NCBI RefSeq assembly: GCF_018860975.1
Contig: NZ_JAHKQI010000002.1
Span: forward strand, 62,001-126,000
Source: Lentibacter algarum
GTDB taxonomy: Bacteria > Pseudomonadota > Alphaproteobacteria > Rhodobacterales > Rhodobacteraceae
Reading direction: 5' to 3'
DNA: 64,000 nucleotides
Below are positions 17,059-24,955 of the stretch, in pieces. The notes under the pieces were generated by a model that was given only the letters and a program-made list of their open reading frames with translations, was not told the DNA's origin and made no database searches. The position numbers and the translations under genes are program-made. Every line of letters begins with the position of its first letter. The stretch's first letter is position 1.

Positions 17059-17835
17059 TTACTTCAGGCATGCTTGAAGTGCTGAATGAACACCCGACCC
17101 CGCGGCAACAACACCGTTAAGGCGCGGGTCTGCATTGTTGAACTTGAGCGGCTTGCCTTGCCTGTCGCTAATGGCCCCTCCGGCTTCACTGAGCAAAAGC
17201 GCACCTGCGGCAATGTCCCACTCCCACGAGGGGCGCAACGTCAGCATCGCGTCATAGCGGCCCTCGGCAACCAGCGCCAAACGGTAGGCAAGCGACGGGC
17301 GATAGGCGCGAATGAGGTCTGGCACAGTGCCGTTTTTCCAGTGCTCGGGCTTGTATATCGGCTTGGTGGCCAGCATCTCGGCACCAACAAGCCCTTGTCG
17401 GGAAGAGGCGCTTATTGCCTCACCATTGAGTGTTGCGCCTTTGCCTTTTGCAGCTGCATAGAGCTTGTCGAGCAACGGCAGATAAACGACCGCGGCAGTT
17501 ACGTCGCCGTTCTCAACCACAGCAAAAGAATGCGCCCAGGTTTTGGAACCTTCGATGAAGCTGCGCGTGCCATCTATCGGATCAATGATAAACAACCGCT
17601 CCTTACCGAGGCGTTCATTTGAATCGTCACTTTCCTCGGACAGCCACCCATAGTCAGGGCGCGCATTGCGGAGTTCGACTTCGAGAAAATTGTTCACCGC
17701 AAGATCGGCTTCTGTCACAGGGCCTGCGCCATCGGGCTTGTCCCACTTCTCATGCGGTCGTTGAGCAAAGTCGGACGCGATTTCACCAGCGGTCTTAGCA
17801 GCCTCAATCAGAAGATCACGATCATGCTCCGGCAA
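17059..17835 (-). CDS. cysQ: 3'(2'),5'-bisphosphate nucleotidase (inositol monophosphatase family)
   Basis: Metal-dependent phosphatase of the IMPase superfamily, 258 residues, most likely CysQ, which recycles 3'-phosphoadenosine 5'-phosphate from sulfate assimilation. Landmarks are KPDGAGPVTEADLAVN, GWLSEESDD (metal-binding Glu), IIDPIDGTRSFIEG (metal-binding Asp residues) and SWEWDIAAGALLLSEAGG. I place the start at TTG 17835, giving a mature MPEHDRDLLIEAAKTAG start that fits the family. Frames extending to 17895 lie inside pmbA. It overlaps pmbA by 14 bases. The pmbA-cysQ pair is common in this group. Confidence 0.9.
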   Translation of the reverse strand: MPEHDRDLLIEAAKTAGEIASDFAQRPHEKWDKPDGAGPVTEADLAVNNFLEVELRNARPDYGWLSEESDDSNERLGKERLFIIDPIDGTRSFIEGSKTWAHSFAVVENGDVTAAVVYLPLLDKLYAAAKGKGATLNGEAISASSRQGLVGAEMLATKPIYKPEHWKNGTVPDLIRAYRPSLAYRLALVAEGRYDAMLTLRPSWEWDIAAGALLLSEAGGAISDRQGKPLKFNNADPRLNGVVAAGSGVHSALQACLK

Positions 17836-19168
17836 GTGTGAGCCCCTCGACAAGCAAGGAAGGTACAACGCGTGACAGGTGCGTGCGTGCGTCATTTGCT
17901 GGCGTCACCGAGCGCAACATGTCGCGCAGATTGCCCGCGATTGTGACTTCGTTTACGGCGTGCGTTATGGCGCCGTTCTCGACCCAAAACCCGGAAGCGC
18001 CGCGCGAGTAGTCGCCTGTATTCGGGTTAATCGTTGAGCCAATAAGAGAGGTCACGAGAAAGCCGGTGCCCATGTCAGATAGCAAGGCATCGCGACTTTG
18101 TGTGCCTTGAGTCAGGCCGATATTCCAAACGCTCGGTGACGGCGCGGAGCCTGTTCCGCGCGCCGCGTTGGCGGTTGACTGCAGGCCGAGTTTGCGGGCA
18201 TTGGCGAGATCGAGTGTCCAGCTTTGCAGCACACCGTTTTCAACAATGTAGCGGGGCTTGGTTGGTAGGCCTTCAGCATCAAAAGGGCGCGAGCCCGAGA
18301 TGCGAACACGATGAGGATCTTCCAGTATCGACAAGCCTTTTGGGAGCACATCCTCGCCCATCGCATCACGCAGCCATGAAGAGCCGCGCGCCACCATCGC
18401 GCCACTGACGGCAGACAGTAGATGCCCGACAAGCGTGCTTGAAATGCGCTCGTCAAACATAACGGGATAAGCGCCGGTTTTTGGTTTTTGCGGATCGAGG
18501 CGCTCAACGGCGCGCTCGGCGGCGCGTTGGCCTATCTCTTCGGCAGAGCGCAAATCTGCTTGAAAAATGCGCCCGTCGCCGTCGTAGTCTCGTTCCATCC
18601 CGAGGCCTTCGCCCGCGATAGCGACGCATGACAACGAGCGACTCGTGCGGGTGTATCCGCCCGAGAACCCGCCGGATGTTGCGATGTGAACCTTGTTCTT
18701 TCCGTAGCTTGCGCTGGCTGATTGCACCTGTGAAACGCCTGCGATCGAGAGGGCTGCTGCCTCGGCGCGGCTGGCATCATCTTGCAAGGCTTCAGGTGTT
18801 GGCTCGGGCGAACTATCGGCAAGCTCTAGTGCGGCAATGTCCCAACTGTTCGCCAGATCAGCAGGGTCAGCGAGGCCGATGTAGGGGTCGTCCGGCGCAA
18901 TACGAGCCATCGCAACGGCGCGCTCGGCCATCTCTTTGAGGGTCGCTTCGGAGGTGTTTGACGACGATACAATCGCCTGCTTTTGTCCTATCAAGACGCG
19001 CAAACCAATGTCAGTGCCTTCTGCACGTTCGGCGTGCTCAAGGGCACCGGCGCGCATGTCGACAGCGACGGAACTGCCCTCAAGGGTGATTACATCGGCG
19101 GCCTCTGCTCCTGCTTTGAGAGCAATATCAAGAGCGGTTTGGGAAAGGTGTTCGAGGGAATTTTTCAT
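17822..19168 (-). CDS. pmbA: TldD/PmbA family metalloprotease subunit
   Basis: PmbA (TldE) homologue of 448 residues. With TldD it forms a heterodimeric zinc protease that degrades unfolded peptides and processes modified peptides such as microcin B17. Features are LKAGAEAADVITLEGSSV near the N terminus, GLRVLIGQKQAIVSSSNT, PVMFDERISSTLVGHLLSAV in the middle, and the C-terminal NPNTGDYSRGASGFWVENG segment. PmbA subunits lack the zinc HExxH motif and none is seen. tldD is not in the window. The start at 19168 (MKNSLEHLSQ) is preferred over an upstream frame to 19222. Confidence 0.92.
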   Translation of the reverse strand: MKNSLEHLSQTALDIALKAGAEAADVITLEGSSVAVDMRAGALEHAERAEGTDIGLRVLIGQKQAIVSSSNTSEATLKEMAERAVAMARIAPDDPYIGLADPADLANSWDIAALELADSSPEPTPEALQDDASRAEAAALSIAGVSQVQSASASYGKNKVHIATSGGFSGGYTRTSRSLSCVAIAGEGLGMERDYDGDGRIFQADLRSAEEIGQRAAERAVERLDPQKPKTGAYPVMFDERISSTLVGHLLSAVSGAMVARGSSWLRDAMGEDVLPKGLSILEDPHRVRISGSRPFDAEGLPTKPRYIVENGVLQSWTLDLANARKLGLQSTANAARGTGSAPSPSVWNIGLTQGTQSRDALLSDMGTGFLVTSLIGSTINPNTGDYSRGASGFWVENGAITHAVNEVTIAGNLRDMLRSVTPANDARTHLSRVVPSLLVEGLTLAGA

Positions 19169-19222
19169 AATAGCTATGTGGGCCATATGAGCCCCGCAAT
19201 CAAGCCGCGAGTGATAAACCAC

Positions 19223-19254
19223 AAAAAAGGGCGCCGCAGTTAACAGCGCCCTTT
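19223..19254 (-). terminator. Terminator after DUF2125 gene
   Basis: Read on the minus strand, AAAGGGCGC and GCGCCCTTT pair around an 11-base loop, followed by six T's. It ends the DUF2125 transcript about 20 bases after its stop and isolates it from pmbA. Confidence 0.88.
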
Positions 19255-19274
19255 GGATTTTAACGCAGCAGAAG

Positions 19275-20792
19275 TTAGCGCAGGCGTTGGCCGTTGGCGA
19301 GAACGTGGCCTTCTTCGTTCACTTCGATCTTGGAATTGAGCGTGTCTTCGCCTTCACCCGCGACGGCAAACAGCCCCATCATCATCCGAGCGCCCATAGC
19401 TTGCTCATCTTGCACGAGGCCCATTGCGACAAGTTTGTCGAGCAAACCGTTGCCGCCTGTGAGTTTGAGTTCAACTGCGCCAGTTGGCTTTGGCATTCCG
19501 GGGATGGTTTCCATATCGGAGTTATCAAATGTGAATGCGCCTTTGCCTGTCAGATCAGCGCCGGCGGCCTTCAGTTGCAGAGCGCGAACTTCGAGGCTTT
19601 CGACCTCACCAGGCGCCGTACCAGCTTCCATTTTGGCTGCTTCTTCAGGGTTGAAGATGTCGATCAACAGTTTGGCCTTACCGGCTAGATCAATGTTCAA
19701 AGTCGCAGGGTCACGCGGCAGTTGGGCCGTAGGGTCAACCATGCTCCAAAGCATTTCCGAAGTTGTGAAGCCGCCCAGAAGAATACCGAACTCGAAGTCT
19801 TTGGCTTCGTCAGACGTTCCCACGGGCATTTTGAAATTGAATGAGCTGTTCTCGGCGTTGATCTCGACTGGCAGCGGGATGCCGCCGCCTGTCATGTTTG
19901 ATGTCAGGCCGGTAGCTGCGGCTGTGTAGTGCAACTGATCGGCATCCATCGCCACTTTCAAGCTGCCGCTTTGGGTTGTCGACTTGCCTTGCATCGCTTC
20001 GCCGTCGATGAGCCCGTCAAAGTCTATGTTACCGCCTTGATGTGTGAACATACCTGTAAAGGCAAAGCCAGCTTTGAGCATCGCTGACATATCTTGTGGA
20101 TCAAATCCGCCCATCGGATAGGCGCCTGTGCCATCAAAGTTGAGGGCGTTCATGCTGCCGACCAATTTGAAGGTGTTGCCATCAATCGGCGGAATGTCGA
20201 TGTCGTATGACAGGCTTGCCGCCGCAAAGCTTTGCACGACTTCACGCAGGTTGCCGATCTTCATTTCCATTTTACTGGTGACATTGCCCAGCTTCATGTT
20301 GACAGCATTGAGCGGAATTGTCGTGCCAGCAACTGTCACGGTTCTAACAGCGAGCGCGAGCTCTGCAGCATTGGTTTGATAAGTCATGTTGGCGGGATCG
20401 CCAGAGACTTTTATCGACAAATCAGAGTTGGTGTAATCAAGAACGCCTTCAATAGGCTCGTCTTTTTCGGTGTTAAACTTGAAGCTGATTGGCATCGTCT
20501 CGGGAATTTTGATCTCGACCGAGCCGTCAGACATGTTGGTGAAAGTTACACCGGTCAGGTCGATGCTTACAGAGCCTTCTTCGTCAGGAAGGTCCACCAT
20601 CATTTTCATTTCGGAGATGGTGAGTGTGTCGCCTGATGTCGCTTCAGACCCTTCAACATTATAACCGAAAGCTTGCATGTAGCTCTTCCAGTCTGACCAA
20701 ACATCTTGAGCTGATACATCGGCAAATGCAGCGTGTGGAGCTCCTATAAGCGCCATTGCGGCAGTTGAAAGCAGGGTTTGACGAAAAGTCAT
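19275..20792 (-). CDS. DUF2125 family secreted protein
   Basis: A 505-residue exported protein of unknown function matching DUF2125 as found in Rhodobacterales. A signal peptide is clear (MTFRQTLLSTAAMALIGAP, then AAFA, cleavage before DVSAQ). The mature part is a long, mostly beta-like chain with repeated short segments such as SVSIDLTGVTF, GAYPMGGFDPQDM and VESLEVRALQLKAAGADLTG, consistent with a periplasmic beta-rich or lipid-handling fold; that last point is inference. AAGGA precedes the ATG at 20792. An open frame to 20852 lacks a ribosome-binding site. It appears monocistronic, with its own terminator. Confidence 0.85.
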   Translation of the reverse strand: MTFRQTLLSTAAMALIGAPHAAFADVSAQDVWSDWKSYMQAFGYNVEGSEATSGDTLTISEMKMMVDLPDEEGSVSIDLTGVTFTNMSDGSVEIKIPETMPISFKFNTEKDEPIEGVLDYTNSDLSIKVSGDPANMTYQTNAAELALAVRTVTVAGTTIPLNAVNMKLGNVTSKMEMKIGNLREVVQSFAAASLSYDIDIPPIDGNTFKLVGSMNALNFDGTGAYPMGGFDPQDMSAMLKAGFAFTGMFTHQGGNIDFDGLIDGEAMQGKSTTQSGSLKVAMDADQLHYTAAATGLTSNMTGGGIPLPVEINAENSSFNFKMPVGTSDEAKDFEFGILLGGFTTSEMLWSMVDPTAQLPRDPATLNIDLAGKAKLLIDIFNPEEAAKMEAGTAPGEVESLEVRALQLKAAGADLTGKGAFTFDNSDMETIPGMPKPTGAVELKLTGGNGLLDKLVAMGLVQDEQAMGARMMMGLFAVAGEGEDTLNSKIEVNEEGHVLANGQRLR

Positions 20793-20915
20793 GTGCGAAA
20801 TCCTTTTTAAAGTCGATATTATCAATGTCGGTGCGCTGGCGGCAATGGTCAAGCGCGTTCTAGCTGGACGTCAGCGTAACAGATGATTACCACAAAGGGA
20901 AAACAGGAGATCGTT

Positions 20916-21668
20916 ATGACATTGGTAACTGGCAAAACCGTGCTCATCACCGGTGCAAGCCGCGGAATTGGCGAGGCTGCAGCGCGGCTTTTTGCGGCAG
21001 AGGGTGCAAATGTTGTGCTGACAGCCCGCAGTAAAGGCGCGATTGATGCGATTGCCGAAGACATAGGTGACAGCGCATTGGCGATCGCTTGCGATGTATC
21101 GCGCTATGACGAGGTTGAAGCCGCGATCAACAAGGCTGTTGATCACTTCGGAGCGCTTGATGTCTTGATCGGCAATGCTGGTGTTATCGAGCCAGTTGCG
21201 CTGCTTTCGGAGTCTGATCCGGAAGCGTGGGGCCATGCGATAGATATCAACCTTAAAGGTGTTTACTACGGGATGCGCGCGGCAATGCCGATTATGCAGA
21301 AAGCCGGGGGCGGCACGATTATCACCATAAGCTCTGGCGCTGCTCACAACGCACTTGAAGGCTGGAGCCACTATTGCGCATCTAAGGCCGGAGCGGCGAT
21401 GCTAACCAAGGCTGCGCACGTCGAAGGTGCCGAGCATGGTTTGCGGATCATGGGCCTGTCGCCGGGCACTGTTGCGACACAGATGCAGCGCGAGATTAAA
21501 GCCAGCGGTGTGAATGTTGTGAGTTCCCTCAATTGGGAAGACCACGTGCCGCCAGAATGGCCTGCGCGCACGCTCCTATGGATGTGTAGTAAGGAAGCGG
21601 ATCAGCATCTTGGCCAAGAACTTGCCCTACGGGACGAAGGCCTGCGAAAGGCCGTTGGCTTGCTATGA
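20916..21668 (+). CDS. Short-chain dehydrogenase/reductase
   Basis: Classical SDR oxidoreductase of 250 residues with NAD(P) binding loop TGASRGIG (residues about 13-20), the CDVSRYDEVE segment, the IGNAGVIEP motif and a catalytic set SSGAAHN and YCASK (Tyr-x-x-x-Lys). Substrate cannot be inferred. ATG 20916 follows AGGAGA; a frame to 20883 lacks a site. Its stop overlaps the start of the enoyl-CoA hydratase-like gene (ATGA), so the pair is co-translated, suggesting acyl-CoA or hydroxyacyl chemistry. Confidence 0.92.
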   Translation: MTLVTGKTVLITGASRGIGEAAARLFAAEGANVVLTARSKGAIDAIAEDIGDSALAIACDVSRYDEVEAAINKAVDHFGALDVLIGNAGVIEPVALLSESDPEAWGHAIDINLKGVYYGMRAAMPIMQKAGGGTIITISSGAAHNALEGWSHYCASKAGAAMLTKAAHVEGAEHGLRIMGLSPGTVATQMQREIKASGVNVVSSLNWEDHVPPEWPARTLLWMCSKEADQHLGQELALRDEGLRKAVGLL

Positions 21669-22273
21669 TAGAACTTGAAAGAAGCGATGCGCTCTGGACG
21701 GTGACTATCAACCGGCCCGAAAAAGCCAACTCGCTAACTCTGGCGATGCTCACAGAGCTTGCTGAAATTGTTGAAGGCGCAGACGCGGCGCGGGTGCTTG
21801 TTATCACGGGGCGTGGCAAGGTTTTTTCAGCAGGAGCCGATCTTGACGAAGCGCGCGCTGGCCTTGCTGTCTCGCCGATATGGGAGCGTCTCTCAAGCGC
21901 GATTGTGAACTTTGAAGGCCTCAGTATTGCTGCGCTAAACGGAACACTGGCAGGTGGGGCAATGGGCATGGCGCTCGCTTGCGATATACGGCTCGCAGTT
22001 CCGAACGCTAAATTCTTTTACCCGGTCATGAAGCTCGGGTTTTTGCCGCAGCCTTCGGACCCGGCGCGCATGTCAGCGCTTATCGGGCCGTCACGAACCA
22101 AGCTGATCTTAATGGGCGGTCAGAAAGTGCAGGCTCAAGAGGCGCTTGCCTTTGGACTAATTGACAGAATCGTCGAGCCTGAAAACCTGCTTGAGCAAGC
22201 CGGCGAAATTGCTGCTGATGTGATGGCCGCGAAGTATGAAGCTTTAAGCGGGATCAAGGCGCTTATTGTGTGA
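21665..22273 (+). CDS. Short enoyl-CoA hydratase/isomerase family protein
   Basis: Crotonase-fold protein of 202 residues. Features are MIELERSDALWTVTINRPEKAN, GRGKVFSAGADLDEA (first oxyanion-hole segment) and NGTLAGGAMGMALACDIRLA (second). It is about 50-60 residues shorter than the usual 255-265, lacking the C-terminal helices that complete the trimer, and ends LSGIKALIV. The stretch after the second oxyanion segment (GFLPQPSDPARMS) lacks the usual GAGGTQRL with catalytic Glu, so true hydratase activity is doubtful. No frameshifted remainder is visible downstream. Translationally coupled to the SDR gene. Confidence 0.85.
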   Translation: MIELERSDALWTVTINRPEKANSLTLAMLTELAEIVEGADAARVLVITGRGKVFSAGADLDEARAGLAVSPIWERLSSAIVNFEGLSIAALNGTLAGGAMGMALACDIRLAVPNAKFFYPVMKLGFLPQPSDPARMSALIGPSRTKLILMGGQKVQAQEALAFGLIDRIVEPENLLEQAGEIAADVMAAKYEALSGIKALIV

Positions 22274-22347
22274 AACACTTGTGAAACGGATCAGAAAACG
22301 GCAATGAGAACCACAACCTTGGCTTAGGCACAAAAAAGGCGGCTGCA

Positions 22348-23661
22348 ATGGAAGACTATCCGGAGATCGTTCAGAAAGGCATAAGCTTGGCTGAGCAAGG
22401 CGTTGACCTCGCGAAAAACTGGTTGCTTAGCCCTGCTGCATGGTCGCAGTTTGCCCTTTTGATCGTGGCGTTTCTCCTGGCGATTTTCATTGCACGTAGG
22501 CTTCGCCCGCGGTTGAGCGACCTGCTTACGCCACCTGAAGACCAGCAAAACATCATCGCTACATCCCGGCGTTTTGTGTTGATTTTCATTCCATTGCTGC
22601 TGCCGCTTATGGCCTACCTATTCACTGGTGTTGGCGAAAGCGTTACGCGGTCGTTTTTTGGTTCGGGTGCGGTTATTGCCTTCGGCAAACGGGTGTTCCT
22701 GCTCCTTGCTGCGCGCATACTCGTAAACGAAATTCTGCGCGATCCATTTTTGAAACTGCTTGGCCGCTATGTGCTGATCCCGATTATGGCGCTCTATGCG
22801 CTCGGCTTTCTTGATTTTGCCAGTGCATGGCTTACAGCAACTGTTGTCAGCCTCGGAAACATCAGCTTTTCCTTGATGTCACTCGTGCGGGGCATCATAG
22901 CCGGCTCGCTGCTATTCTGGCTTGGGCGTTGGTCAAACGATCAGTCACATGCCTTTATTTCCAAGCAAAACGAGATGCCGCCTGCAACGCGCACGCTTGC
23001 TGCCAAAACGGCTGAAATGGTGATCTTTGGCGTGGCCTTCCTGCTGCTGATGAACATTATGGGCATCTCTCTCACCTCACTTGCGGTGCTCGGTGGTGCG
23101 ATCGGTGTTGGCCTCGGGTTTGGCCTGCAAAAGATCGCCTCGAACTTTATTTCTGGCGTTATTTTGTTGCTCGAAGGACAGGCGACTGTTGGCGACTTTG
23201 TCGAGCTTGACGGCGGCGAGGCAGGCACGATCGTTAAGATGACTGCACGCGCTGCAATACTTGAAACATTCGATGGTCGCTGGATCGTGGTGCCCAACGA
23301 GGACTTCATTACAACGCGCGTGGTGAACTACTCGGACTCAGGCAGCGCCAACCGGTATGAAGCCGACTTTTCAGTTAGTTACGATACCGACATCAACAAA
23401 ATACCAGCAATCGTTGAGGCCGCCGTTGCCACGCATGAGGGGGTGCTTGACGCGCCCTATCCGCCCGACTGTGAGCTGCGTGGGTTTGGCGAAAGCGGTG
23501 TCGACTTCTGTGTCGAATTCTGGGTGAACGGGCTTGACGACGGTAAGAACAAGTTCACCTCGGATGTGCTGTTTTTGATCTGGAATGCGCTGCGTGATAA
23601 CAACATCGAGATCCCTTATCCGCACCGTGTTGTGGAACTTCGCGACAAGGCTGGCAAATGA
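22348..23661 (+). CDS. MscS-family mechanosensitive ion channel
   Basis: Inner-membrane channel of 437 residues. Several membrane segments precede the diagnostic pore-lining helix and beta domain: LAVLGGAIGVGLGFGLQKIA, FISGVILLLEG, and the beta domain with GDFVELDGGEAGTIVKM and VVPNEDFITTRVVNYS. The C-terminal cytoplasmic domain ends PYPHRVVELRDKAGK. It is longer than E. coli MscS (286) because of extra N-terminal membrane helices, like many YbdG/YnaI-type members. AAGGCGG precedes the ATG. Stop and next start overlap as ATGA, coupling it to the flavoprotein. Confidence 0.94.
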   Translation: MEDYPEIVQKGISLAEQGVDLAKNWLLSPAAWSQFALLIVAFLLAIFIARRLRPRLSDLLTPPEDQQNIIATSRRFVLIFIPLLLPLMAYLFTGVGESVTRSFFGSGAVIAFGKRVFLLLAARILVNEILRDPFLKLLGRYVLIPIMALYALGFLDFASAWLTATVVSLGNISFSLMSLVRGIIAGSLLFWLGRWSNDQSHAFISKQNEMPPATRTLAAKTAEMVIFGVAFLLLMNIMGISLTSLAVLGGAIGVGLGFGLQKIASNFISGVILLLEGQATVGDFVELDGGEAGTIVKMTARAAILETFDGRWIVVPNEDFITTRVVNYSDSGSANRYEADFSVSYDTDINKIPAIVEAAVATHEGVLDAPYPPDCELRGFGESGVDFCVEFWVNGLDDGKNKFTSDVLFLIWNALRDNNIEIPYPHRVVELRDKAGK

Positions 23662-24803
23662 AACAGGCACTCGTAATTGGCGCGGGGCCTGCGGGGCTTA
23701 TGGCGGCGCAGGAGTTGGCAAACGCCGGCTTGAAAGTGACGATCGCCGAGGCAAAACCCTCGCCCGCGCGCAAGCTTTTGATGGCAGGGAAGTCGGGCCT
23801 GAACCTCACCAAGGACGAGCCAAAAGACGAGTTTATCGAGGCCTTCGGAGAGAGCGCCAATGAGCTGCGTCCGATGCTCGAAGCTTTCGGGCCGCAGAAC
23901 GTAAAAGCTTGGGCCAACTGGCTTGATCAAAGTGTTTTCACGGGCAGTTCCGGCCGGGTTTTTCCAGAAGCAATGAAGGCCTCGCCGCTTTTGCGAGAGT
24001 GGTTGAAACGTCTACAAGAACAAGGTGTTACTCTCAAAACGCGCTGGAAATGGCTGGGCGGTAACGACTTTGAAACGCCCGAAGGCCGTGTTGAATTTGC
24101 GCCTGATGTCACGGTGCTGGCTTGCGGCGGTGCGAGCTGGTCTCGGCTTGGATCGGACGGGAAGTGGGCCGAGCATTTTGCTGACAGTGTAGCGCCGTTC
24201 AAGCCTGCGAATATGGGGTTTGAAGTGAGCTGGTCGCAGCATATGACACCGCATTTCGGCGCGCCTGTTAAGGCTGTTCGCTTGATCGCGGGGGAGCAAG
24301 AACACCTTGGTGAGTTCGTGATTTCCCAACGTGGCATTGAGGGCAGCGGTGTTTACGCCATGTCAAAAGCGCTGCGCGAAGGGGCTGAATTGCGGCTTGA
24401 TTTGCTGCCAAAAACTCCGCTTGAAGAAGTAGAAGCACGGCTGAAGAAGGCAGGCAAACAAAGCTTGCCCAATGCATTGAAGCGGCTGAAAATTCCGGCA
24501 GCGAAACGCGCGTTGTTCTTTGAGTTTGGCAAGAATGGAGATGGCTCCACCGCTGAAAAACTCAAGAACCTGCCGATCAAGCTCGACCGCCCACGACCGC
24601 TTGATGAAGCGATATCGGTTGCGGGCGGACTGCGCTTTGAGGCGCTTGATGACGGCCTCATGCTTAGGAACCAACCAGGTGTTTTTGCGGCGGGTGAAAT
24701 GCTTGATTGGGAGGCTCCGACTGGCGGTTATTTGATTACCGCGTGCCTCGCGACAGGTAAGTGGGCGGGGCAACATGCAGCTGCGTGGGTTAACAAAACG
24801 TAA
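23658..24803 (+). CDS. BaiN/HI0933-like NAD(P)/FAD flavoprotein (TIGR03862 type)
   Basis: Predicted FAD-dependent oxidoreductase of 381 residues, of the HI0933/BaiN-like group, function unknown. The N terminus QALVIGAGPAGLMAAQELAN holds the FAD-binding GxGxxG. KLLMAGKSGLNLTKDE is the characteristic K-L-x-x-x-G-x-G-x-N/L element. LACGGASWSRLGSDG and the C-terminal AGEMLDWEAPTGGYLI complete the nucleotide-binding fold, where the terminal GGY-L is typical. Overlaps the MscS stop (ATGA). A convergent gap holding an unusual repeat element follows. Confidence 0.9.
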   Translation: MKQALVIGAGPAGLMAAQELANAGLKVTIAEAKPSPARKLLMAGKSGLNLTKDEPKDEFIEAFGESANELRPMLEAFGPQNVKAWANWLDQSVFTGSSGRVFPEAMKASPLLREWLKRLQEQGVTLKTRWKWLGGNDFETPEGRVEFAPDVTVLACGGASWSRLGSDGKWAEHFADSVAPFKPANMGFEVSWSQHMTPHFGAPVKAVRLIAGEQEHLGEFVISQRGIEGSGVYAMSKALREGAELRLDLLPKTPLEEVEARLKKAGKQSLPNALKRLKIPAAKRALFFEFGKNGDGSTAEKLKNLPIKLDRPRPLDEAISVAGGLRFEALDDGLMLRNQPGVFAAGEMLDWEAPTGGYLITACLATGKWAGQHAAAWVNKT

Positions 24804-24859
24804 AGCCGCGTTTGTAGCGGTTAACGGTGAAACCCGGGAAAAAGCAGCCTGCGCAACGG

Positions 24860-24939
24860 GTGCATACCACAGTGCATATTCTAGTGCATAACGCGTGCAT
24901 ACAGTTTTGCAGCCGAGTGTTAACCGAAATTAACTTAAC
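24860..24939 (+). repeat. Four-fold GTGCATA direct-repeat element, copy A
   Basis: GTGCATA occurs four times in the same orientation at 24860, 24872, 24884 and 24895, with 12, 12 and 11 bp start-to-start spacing. A 19-base spacer and an AT-rich tail (TTAACCGAAATTAAC then TTAAC) at 24920-24939 follow. A second copy with the same spacing is at 35233-35311. Here it lies between the convergent ends of the flavoprotein gene and polA, so it is not obviously a promoter. On the minus strand each unit reads TATGCAC; the third gives TTATGCACT, one mismatch from a DnaA box (TTWTNCACA). The role is unknown. Confidence 0.85.
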
Positions 24940-24955
24940 AGAGCGCGCGTTGCTC

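Noticed and set aside
24860-24939. CRISPR-like array
   Set aside because: Repeat units are only 7 bases with 4-5 base spacers, and the second copy keeps the same spacing; no cas genes are present.
24920-24939. CtrA binding site
   Set aside because: The TTAA half sites are 6 bp apart (or 1 bp), not 7, so the standard TTAA-N7-TTAA does not fit.
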